From: DASQHY01 sp036390175
Lineage (GTDB): Bacteria > Acidobacteriota > Terriglobia > Acidiferrales > UBA7541
Direction: 5' to 3'
Assembly (NCBI GenBank): GCA_036390175.1
Contig: DASWCG010000176.1
Location: forward strand, 1 to 9,212
DNA: 9,212 bases
The notes under the pieces were generated by a model that saw only the letters and a program-made list of their open reading frames with translations, did no database searches and had not been told where the DNA came from. A program made the position numbers and the translations under genes. Of the stretch, positions 1-6,116 are shown one piece after another. Position 1 is the stretch's first letter; each line of letters begins with the position of its first letter.

Positions 1-1
1 C

Positions 2-2956
2 AAGGCACCGGCCGCGCGCGCCTTCGTGCGCAGTCTCAACATTCTGTTGAAATTGGCCCGGCTGTATGAATTCGGCCACGCCCGAACTGCCGCGCAGTTT
101 GACACCGCCTGGCGCGAACTCCGCACCGCGCTGCCGGAAAATAGCGATACCGGCATCCTCCTCGGCGCTTCGGGCAACCAGCTGCTTCTCGACGGAGTTC
201 CGCTCGGTTCGGCAGCCGGGGAACGCAGTTTTGCCAATCTACTTTCTTCCTCCGGCATCGCCAGCATTCATTTTTCGCCCAAGATAACCCAGGCGCAGTT
301 CGCCCGGTTCGTTCGCGCCTTCCCTTCGGGCAACGCCAAACCAGCTGCTCTGGCCGAACAGTTGAAGACCGCGCTTGCCGGAGAAACCGCGATCCGCATC
401 AACGAAATCCGGTTTGTCGCCGAGGACTCCTCGGTCGCCGGCGTCCGCGTGGCTGCGTCGCTGACGGCCCATGCGCTGGGAGCAAACTCCGAACAACTCA
501 GGGAATGGTTCGAGGACCCGCAGAAGCTCCTGCAACTCATCATTGCTGCCGAAGGAAAGCGGAGCGCAGGGCCAGGCGGAAATCCGGCAGGGGGCGGCTC
601 CGGTGGAGGAGCAGGCTCGGGCCCCGGGACGGGCCCAGGAAGCGGTTCGCAAGGTTCCGGCACCGGCGGGGGAGCGGGAGGCGGGTTCGGTCCCGGTTCC
701 GGTTTTGGTTCCAGTTCTGGTTTTGGTTCCGGATCGGGCTCGGGAGGAGGTGTCCTGAGAACCGGCGGGGCGGCAGGCTCTCCGGGCTCCCCGCTTGGAG
801 GTGGTGATGCTCCGGTCCGGCATGGCCGTTGGGCGAGCGCAACAGCACTGTTGCGCGATCACAGCGGCGGGGGCGGCGCACCCCTCTCGAGAGGTGGGCT
901 GGGGGGAATCGGCGGGCCCCTTATGGGCAGCGGGGGGTTCCGTGTCGAGGAAGAGGACGTCCGCTCTCTGCTCAGCCTCTTCACACAGCTCGGCCGGGCC
1001 CGCAAAGACCCTGAAACCAAGCTGGACCCCGTAACGTTTCAATCCCGGCTTTCCACGCTGCCGGTAAAAACGCAATTCACGTTGCAGCAAGCGCTCGCTG
1101 GCTTGGCCGCACAAGCGCCCACCGAGCGTCCGGACACGCCGATGTTACTCAAGCTGGCCGAACACATTGCCATCCGCTTCGCCATGGACCGCTATGAGAG
1201 CGGTGAAGTCAAAGTGAACGCCGTCCATCAAGTGATGGAGCAGATGACCAAGGAGCTGGACGGCCTGCGGAAGATTCTTTCTTCCCACGAAGAAATGATG
1301 TCGAAAGCCGGCCTGGAGGTGCAGCACTACACCGAGTTGCTCGATCAACAGTTCTGGGAGCAAGTGCCGGAAGAAAACAAAAAACAGGTGCTGACCTCTT
1401 CGGAAGCCTGGTGCGTTCCGCCGCGCAACGCCCGGTTGTTTCTCGAAGATTTGGTGCAGCGCAAGGAACTCAAGACGGCGCACGAGATTCTGGTGAACTA
1501 CGTCTCCTGCATCAGCAGCAGCAATGTGGATGCGCGCCGGGCCACGGCCATGGGGCTTGCGGACCTGGCCGATTTGTATGCCAGCGGGGATGGCGGCGTG
1601 TTGATGGAGTCCATTCGGCGCGTGGGCACGCAAATGGCCGGGGAACGCGTGCCGGATTTGCAGCCCATGGTCGGTGCAGCGTATGTGCGTTTGTGCCAGG
1701 AAGCGGCCACGCGCCGCTTTTACCCGGCCATGCAGCAGGCCCTTGCTTCGCTGAACGCCATTGAGGCGCAACGCCCCGGCTCCACGCAGACCTTGCGGCC
1801 GCGCATCGGCGTCGAAGAGCGTATCCCGGAATTTCTGGAAGACGCGTTGCGCACGGGGAAAATCCCGGACGGCTTGATTGACCTGCTCCATTTGATGCCG
1901 CGCGTCTCCGTCCATCAATTGATGTCCCGCTTCGGCACGTGCGGGTTCCGCGAAGACTGCAATTTGCTGATCGAAATTGCCCAGGGGCTGGGCGCGAACG
2001 CTACGGAATGTCTCTGTGAAACTTTGCGCTCGACGCCACCGCTTGAGGCCATGGAGACAACCGGGTTGCTCAGCCATTTGGACCCGGGAGCGCTCGAGCA
2101 ACACCTGTCCGCGCGTCTGCCGGATTGGCCGCGCACCACACACGACCGGGTCGTCAGGCAGATTTCTGGGGCGGGATCGCCCCAGCGCGGGCTGCTTCTG
2201 CTGCACATTTTCGATTTGCTGGACCCCATGATTCGTCCGCTGGCGCTCGATGAGATCGGCATAAGCGGAGATCCCGGCGCCGTAGAAAAACTTATGATGC
2301 TGGCGCAGGCCGAGCCGGAAAGGTCGGCCAGCTGGTACCTGCGCCTCAAAGCCGTCGAAGCCCTGGGCCGCCTCCGCGCGGAAGCCGCGACGTCCCTCCT
2401 TCAGAAAATCGTCGACGCACGCCAGGTGTGGCGATGGGCCTATCCGAGTGAACTGCGGATTGTGGCGGCTCAAGCTCTGGCGCAGATTGATCCTGGCGGC
2501 ATCGCAAATCGCCTGGCCAATAGCGAACTCAGCCGCACCGATATGACTCTCGAGCCAATCGGTCCCGACCCCAATTCATCCTGCACTCGCCAGCGCCGCT
2601 ATGCGCGGTTGAAATTGTCGAAGCCCGTCTCAGCTGTTACTTCCAATCTCCGCATCAACTTCCGTATGGACATCCAAGACCTGAACCTCGGCGGCGGCTT
2701 GGCGGCCTGCGACCGCCATACGGCTCCGGGAACGCTGCTGCATCTGAAGATCAATCATCGTTTTCGCCCGGTCCGCGCGCAGGTCATTGTCCGCGCTGCG
2801 CGCCCTCAAGCTCTGGCCTTCGAATTTGTGGAAATTGACTTGGAAGAAAGGGCCAAACTTCGCCGCCTCCTCATCGAACTCGGTGGATTGCCCATGGTTG
2901 CCTCCGTCATCAACCGCACACGCCGCCGCGGCCGCGGGATAAGAGCTGGGAGCTAA
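2..2956 (+). CDS. Large PilZ-domain protein with helical/HEAT-like middle, copy 1 (5' end outside window)
   Basis: Probable cytoplasmic cyclic-di-GMP-responsive scaffold or regulator; the exact role is unknown. The reading frame is open to the left edge, and the residues before the GTG at 26 (K-A-P-A-A-R-A-F) align with the same region of the downstream paralogue. That GTG is therefore internal, and the true start is probably only about five codons upstream. Numbering from the Val codon at 26, residues 1-175 form a compact alpha/beta N-terminal module and about 180-305 are a Gly/Ser-rich linker. Residues about 306-825 are mostly helical, with a conserved block (371-468) ending in EAWCVPPRN and HEAT-like helices near 735-825 (LRLKAVEALGRL, LRIVAAQALAQI). 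Residues about 855-950 form a PilZ domain with RxxxR at R857/R861 and D885-x-N887-x-x-G890 in place of (D/N)xSxxG. An Arg-rich tail (RTRRRGRG) follows. There is no signal peptide in the visible part and no membrane segment. The PilZ call is good; c-di-GMP binding is inferred, and the Ser-to-Asn change could weaken it. Confidence 0.85.
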   Translation, partial: KAPAARAFVRSLNILLKLARLYEFGHARTAAQFDTAWRELRTALPENSDTGILLGASGNQLLLDGVPLGSAAGERSFANLLSSSGIASIHFSPKITQAQFARFVRAFPSGNAKPAALAEQLKTALAGETAIRINEIRFVAEDSSVAGVRVAASLTAHALGANSEQLREWFEDPQKLLQLIIAAEGKRSAGPGGNPAGGGSGGGAGSGPGTGPGSGSQGSGTGGGAGGGFGPGSGFGSSSGFGSGSGSGGGVLRTGGAAGSPGSPLGGGDAPVRHGRWASATALLRDHSGGGGAPLSRGGLGGIGGPLMGSGGFRVEEEDVRSLLSLFTQLGRARKDPETKLDPVTFQSRLSTLPVKTQFTLQQALAGLAAQAPTERPDTPMLLKLAEHIAIRFAMDRYESGEVKVNAVHQVMEQMTKELDGLRKILSSHEEMMSKAGLEVQHYTELLDQQFWEQVPEENKKQVLTSSEAWCVPPRNARLFLEDLVQRKELKTAHEILVNYVSCISSSNVDARRATAMGLADLADLYASGDGGVLMESIRRVGTQMAGERVPDLQPMVGAAYVRLCQEAATRRFYPAMQQALASLNAIEAQRPGSTQTLRPRIGVEERIPEFLEDALRTGKIPDGLIDLLHLMPRVSVHQLMSRFGTCGFREDCNLLIEIAQGLGANATECLCETLRSTPPLEAMETTGLLSHLDPGALEQHLSARLPDWPRTTHDRVVRQISGAGSPQRGLLLLHIFDLLDPMIRPLALDEIGISGDPGAVEKLMMLAQAEPERSASWYLRLKAVEALGRLRAEAATSLLQKIVDARQVWRWAYPSELRIVAAQALAQIDPGGIANRLANSELSRTDMTLEPIGPDPNSSCTRQRRYARLKLSKPVSAVTSNLRINFRMDIQDLNLGGGLAACDRHTAPGTLLHLKINHRFRPVRAQVIVRAARPQALAFEFVEIDLEERAKLRRLLIELGGLPMVASVINRTRRRGRGIRAGS
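563..940 (+). repeat. Low-complexity Gly/Ser-rich linker coding region with an 18-nt repeat
   Basis: This stretch of copy 1 encodes about 125 residues dominated by Gly, Ser, Ala and Pro. At its centre the 12-mer GGTTTTGGTTCC occurs at 701-712 and again at 719-730. The 18-nt period encodes the six-residue unit GFGS(S/G)S. The equivalent linker in the downstream paralogue is less than half as long, has no such repeat and is richer in Thr, Pro and Asp. It is most likely a flexible tether between the N-terminal module and the helical body. Replication slippage is a plausible cause of the expansion. Confidence 0.8.
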
Positions 2957-2981
2957 TCACCGCATCGTTCTCACCTTTTTC

Positions 2982-3021
2982 CTCCGGGAACGCCCTCCCG
3001 TTAAGGGGAAGACTCCCGGGG
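2982..3021 (+). other. Nested inverted repeat between the two PilZ genes
   Basis: An outer 8-bp stem pairs CTCCGGGA (2982-2989) with TCCCGGGG (3014-3021), with one G-T pair. Its 24-base loop holds a smaller CCC/GGG hairpin (2997-2999 with 3005-3007) closed by GTTAA. No T-run follows, so it is not a standard intrinsic terminator. It could be an mRNA processing or stability element between the paralogues, or chance in GC-rich DNA. Confidence 0.3.
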
Positions 3022-3074
3022 CCTCAGATTCCTCCCCATGCTGCATGCGATACTACCTGTCCTCCCGTACCATT

Positions 3075-3095
3075 GTTCCCGAGCGGTTCCCGAGC
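3075..3095 (+). repeat. 10-bp direct repeat, 11-bp period, upstream of PilZ copy 2
   Basis: GTTCCCGAGC occurs at 3075-3084 and 3086-3095, separated by a single G, so the two copies sit about one helical turn apart. A -10-like TGTAAT follows at 3099-3104, without a convincing -35. The arrangement would suit a tandem-site regulator, but no known operator is recognised and it could be a small duplication. Confidence 0.35.
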
Positions 3096-3141
3096 TATTG
3101 TAATGAAAAGGAGACCCCAGCCGGCTTGCGCGGCCCTTGAC

Positions 3142-5868
3142 ATGGTCACGGATGCCAAAACGGCTTCAGCTCGCGCCTTTGTGCGCAGCCTGAATATTCT
3201 CCTGAAATTGGCCCGGCTCTATGGATTTGAGCATTCCCGGACCACCGACCAGTTGGACACCGCCTGGAAGGAACTGCGCGAAGCCGTCCCCGCCGGAGGT
3301 GAGGCGGGCTTGCTTCTCGGCGCCACTGGATCCCAACTCCTTCTGGATGGGGTGCCGTTGGAAGGCACCCCTCCGGAACGCCAATTCGCCCAGCTCCTCT
3401 CCGCCGCTGGTTTGGCCAGCATTCATTTCTTTCCGACCATCACGACGGAGGAATTGGCGCGGTTCGCGCATGCCTTTCCCACGGGCAAGGCGAAACCTAT
3501 GGAGCTGGCTCAGCAGTTGAAGGCCGCCCTCGCGGGCGCCAACGGAATTCGTATCAACGAAATCTGTTTTGTGGCCACAGACTCCAGTTTTCGTGAAGCC
3601 CAGGCCGCAGCGCAACTTACGGCCAGCGCTCTGGGGGCAGAAGCCAAAGATTTCAAGCAATGGCTCAACGATCCACAAAAACTGCTCCAGCTCATCGCCG
3701 CAGCTCAGGGCTCCAGAAGCGGCGGCACAGCGGGACCCGGGACGCCGGCAACCGGGACAACTGGAGGCGGGGGCGACGGGCCGGGAACATCCGCGGCTCC
3801 TGATCCGGGCAGAGCGTCTACACCATCCAATCCGGCCAATGCGACGCAAGCAGCGGATCTCGGAATACCTGGCGAGAAAGAGTTCTTCAGTATCCTCCGC
3901 CACTTGACAAATCTGGGTCATGTGAGTGAAGCCGGCGGACCTTCCGCACAGGGGGCCTTCCGGGAAGAAATCGCAAAGCTTTCGGGCAGCACACAGAATG
4001 TAATCCGCCAGGCCCTTAGCAACCTTGCGGCACAGACTCCCAAAGGACTGCCCAGTGAATCCGTGCTGGTGCGTCTCGCGGAGCACTTGGCGATCCGTTT
4101 TGCTCTGGAGCGCTACGAGCGCGGTGAGGTCAAGGTCAACGCCGTCAAGGAGCTGCTGGACCGCATGAACCTGGAAATCGGCAATCTGCGCAAGGTCCTG
4201 GGCGCATACGAAAACAAAATGGCCGAATCCGGCTTGATGGTGGAGACCTACGCGGATGTTCTTGACCAGAAATTCTGGGCGGCGGTGCCGGAGAGCAGCA
4301 AGCGATCCGTCCTGCTGGCCCCGGAAGCCTGGTGCATACCTCCGCGGAACATCCGGCAATACCTCACGCAACTCCTTGAAAGCGGCGCCGCAGCCAATGC
4401 CCACGCGATTTTGCAGAACTACGCGGGGTGCGTAAACCGGGAAGAGCCCGACGCGCGCCGCAAGACGGCTATCGGCCTTGCGGAACTCGCCGACCTGTAC
4501 GCCACAGCCGGCCCGCAAATCCTGAAGGATGCGATTCGACATTCCGGCGCGCAGTTGAGCCTGGAACAGGATGCCGACCTGGTGGCGCTGATTAGCGCCG
4601 CATTTGTGCGCTTGAGTCAGGAAGCAGCCCGGCGAAGGGTCTTCCCCGCCATCGAACAAGCGCTGCTTTCCCTCGATGGTCTCGAGACCCATCGTTTGGA
4701 GCTGGCGAAAAATCTCCGGCCCAAGTTGGGTATCGAAGAGCATGTGCCGGAATTAATTGACGATGCCCTGCGAAACAAGCAGGCTGCCGCCGGGCTCGAT
4801 GCCGTTCTGCGTTTGCTTCCGCGCGCCTCCATTGAACAATTGACAACGCGCTTTAACCGATGCAGCATGCGCAACGATTGCGAGCGCATCTTCTTTCTCA
4901 GCCAATCGCTCGGTGATGAGGCGATTTCGCAGCTTCGCGGCGCTCTCCGAGCGGGCTCAATTCCCGAAGCGGTGGAAACCGTCGGCTTGCTGAGCCGCTT
5001 GGACCCTGCGGCCGTTCAGGAATTTCTTCCCACTCGGTTGGCCGATTGTCCGCGGCCTGCCCAGGACCGCATCATCCGCCTGCTGGGCACGGCTGGCGCC
5101 CCCCAGCGCGGCCGGCTGCTTCTTGCCGTGGTTGATTTGCTCGACCCGCTGGTCCTGCCTCTGGCGATTGACGAAATCGGAATGGCCGGCGATCCGGAAG
5201 CGCTCGGAAGATTGTCAGCGATTGCGGGCGGGGAGTTGCCTGACTCCGGCGGTCCCTATCTCCAGCTCAAAGCCGTCGAGGCACTCGGCCGGTTGCAGAT
5301 GCCGGAAGCGGAAACCATTCTTCGCAGAATTGTGGAATCGAGGCAGATGTGGCGCTGGACTTATCCGCTCGAACTGCGCATTGCCGCCGCACAGGCCTTG
5401 CAGCGAATTCTCCCCGGCTGGGCGGAGGAATTTCTGCCGCACGGTGGGATTGACGCCGCGGACCTCGCCGTGGGTCCACTGGGCCCTGTGCCGGACTCGC
5501 GCTGGGCGCGCCAGAGGCGCTATTCACGCATCCGCTTGCCGCAGCCTGTGCCTGCCGTAGCCAGCAGCGCAAAAGGCAATTGCCGCATGGAAGTCAAGAC
5601 CGTCAGCCTGGGCGGGGGAGTGGCTGCGGCGGACCATCACGTCCAGCCCGGCACACAGGTCACTCTGCGCCTTCAGGCGAGCTTGCGAGGCGTCAGAGCG
5701 ACGGCGCTCATGCGGGATTACCGCGCCCAAGACATGGCCTTCGAAATTGTGGACATGCCTTTGGACGAGCTTCACAAGTTTCGCCACTTCCTCGGGCAGA
5801 CCCTTGGCACATTGACGGCCCCGGGAAACGCCGGCGACGCCACCGCGCCCGTTTCGCCTTCCCACTGA
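3142..5868 (+). CDS. Large PilZ-domain protein with helical/HEAT-like middle, copy 2
   Basis: Paralogue of the preceding gene with the same domain order. It is probably a cytoplasmic cyclic-di-GMP-linked scaffold; its specific function is unknown. From the ATG at 3142 it has 908 residues: N-terminal module 14-187, short Gly/Thr/Pro linker about 190-242, helical body about 245-765 with a conserved block at 306-403 ending in EAWCIPPRN, HEAT-like helices near 677-757 (LQLKAVEALGRL, LRIAAAQALQRI), and a PilZ domain about 790-885. PilZ motif 1 is R792xxxR796. Motif 2 reads T820-x-S822-x-x-G825, so the usual Asp/Asn is Thr while Ser is kept, a different departure from that in copy 1. In a 98-residue stretch aligned by eye, about half the positions are identical to copy 1. 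The start is uncertain: in-frame ATG 3103 and TTG 3073 are alternatives, and none has a well-placed Shine-Dalgarno (an AAGGAG at 3108-3113 lies 28 bases before 3142). 3142 was chosen because it best matches where the shared N-terminal helix begins. There is no signal peptide or membrane segment. Confidence 0.85.
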   Translation: MVTDAKTASARAFVRSLNILLKLARLYGFEHSRTTDQLDTAWKELREAVPAGGEAGLLLGATGSQLLLDGVPLEGTPPERQFAQLLSAAGLASIHFFPTITTEELARFAHAFPTGKAKPMELAQQLKAALAGANGIRINEICFVATDSSFREAQAAAQLTASALGAEAKDFKQWLNDPQKLLQLIAAAQGSRSGGTAGPGTPATGTTGGGGDGPGTSAAPDPGRASTPSNPANATQAADLGIPGEKEFFSILRHLTNLGHVSEAGGPSAQGAFREEIAKLSGSTQNVIRQALSNLAAQTPKGLPSESVLVRLAEHLAIRFALERYERGEVKVNAVKELLDRMNLEIGNLRKVLGAYENKMAESGLMVETYADVLDQKFWAAVPESSKRSVLLAPEAWCIPPRNIRQYLTQLLESGAAANAHAILQNYAGCVNREEPDARRKTAIGLAELADLYATAGPQILKDAIRHSGAQLSLEQDADLVALISAAFVRLSQEAARRRVFPAIEQALLSLDGLETHRLELAKNLRPKLGIEEHVPELIDDALRNKQAAAGLDAVLRLLPRASIEQLTTRFNRCSMRNDCERIFFLSQSLGDEAISQLRGALRAGSIPEAVETVGLLSRLDPAAVQEFLPTRLADCPRPAQDRIIRLLGTAGAPQRGRLLLAVVDLLDPLVLPLAIDEIGMAGDPEALGRLSAIAGGELPDSGGPYLQLKAVEALGRLQMPEAETILRRIVESRQMWRWTYPLELRIAAAQALQRILPGWAEEFLPHGGIDAADLAVGPLGPVPDSRWARQRRYSRIRLPQPVPAVASSAKGNCRMEVKTVSLGGGVAAADHHVQPGTQVTLRLQASLRGVRATALMRDYRAQDMAFEIVDMPLDELHKFRHFLGQTLGTLTAPGNAGDATAPVSPSH

Positions 5869-5931
5869 GCACCAGAACCTCCCTCCGAATGGGCTTGCAG
5901 GACGCTTCCTCCACGCATCATTTTTCCCGCT

Positions 5932-5961
5932 TTGCGCACCGTGCGCCGAACGGGATAGAAT
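5932..5961 (+). promoter_or_regulatory. Possible promoter of secA
   Basis: A -10-like TAGAAT (5956-5961, five of six matches to TATAAT) lies 18 bases after TTGCGC (5932-5937, three of six matches to TTGACA). Transcription starting near 5968 would give secA a leader of about 125 bases. The -35 match is weak and the call assumes a housekeeping sigma-70-type consensus. Confidence 0.35.
5934..5946. promoter_or_regulatory. 13-bp dyad GCGCAC-C-GTGCGC in the secA upstream region
   Basis: The six-base arms are perfect inverted repeats around one central base. The dyad overlaps the end of the proposed -35 and the start of the promoter spacer, where a bound dimeric regulator would affect transcription. 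The single-base centre makes it a poor RNA hairpin, so a DNA operator is the more natural reading. No regulator family is recognised from it. Confidence 0.3.
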
Positions 5962-5990
5962 GAATCGTTGGCCCCGCGCCAAACATCGAA

Positions 5991-6116
5991 ATGACGCGCG
6001 TTTGCGCCATCGGTGACCTGAGGCGCACGCAGAGGCCCGCCATCCTCTCCGGGCTGACCAGGCTGGATTTCGAATTGATCCCTGAAAGGACCCATGCAGG
6101 TAGACCAGGTTATTGA
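5991..6116 (+). CDS. Hypothetical 41-codon leader ORF overlapping the secA start
   Basis: ATG at 5991 opens a 41-residue frame that ends at TGA 6114-6116, 23 bases inside secA and in a different frame. The peptide has no hydrophobic core or signal sequence, is rich in Arg, and ends in THAGRPGY. No Shine-Dalgarno precedes it. A short upstream ORF before secA recalls SecM of Enterobacteria, but SecM carries a signal peptide and ends before secA, so the likeness is only positional. Frames this short arise easily by chance in GC-rich DNA, so this is most likely not a gene. Confidence 0.12.
   Translation: MTRVCAIGDLRRTQRPAILSGLTRLDFELIPERTHAGRPGY
5998..6030 (+). other. Leader hairpin upstream of secA
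   Basis: TGCGCC (6003-6008) pairs with GGCGCA (6022-6027). The stem continues past a two-T bulge with GCG (5998-6000) against CGC (6028-6030), giving nine pairs around a 13-base loop. It would lie in the 5' leader of the secA mRNA if the promoter near 5932 is right. It has no T-run, so it is not a terminator. Confidence 0.25.
6086..6090 (+). promoter_or_regulatory. Ribosome-binding site of secA, unusually close to the ATG
   Basis: AAGGA ends only three bases before the ATG at 6094, tighter than the usual five to nine. The start is nonetheless well fixed: an in-frame TGA at 6076-6078 blocks extension upstream apart from one CTG, and the next in-frame ATG (6169) would remove the conserved N-terminal helix of SecA. 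The tight spacing may reduce initiation or make it dependent on leader structure. Confidence 0.5.

Noticed and set aside
26..28. GTG at 26 as the start of PilZ copy 1
   Set aside because: The eight codons before it match the corresponding residues of copy 2 (ARAF shared), so coding continues left of the window.
1145..2473. Long open frame (442 codons) on the minus strand opposite PilZ copy 1
   Set aside because: Long antisense frames are expected opposite GC-rich genes. This translation is rich in His, Gln, Arg and Phe, matches no family I know, and faces a frame with clear domain conservation between paralogues.
3137..3142. Perfect -35-like TTGACA
   Set aside because: No -10-like sequence lies 16-18 bases downstream, and it overlaps the likely start codon of PilZ copy 2.
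3166..4743. Minus-strand open frame of 525 codons opposite PilZ copy 2
   Set aside because: It is also a shadow of the conserved + strand gene. The similar composition of antisense frames opposite both paralogues reflects the duplicated sense sequence, not a gene.
5921..5925. T-run after PilZ copy 2 as an intrinsic terminator
   Set aside because: No stable stem directly precedes it; only three-base pairings are found in the upstream 20 bases.
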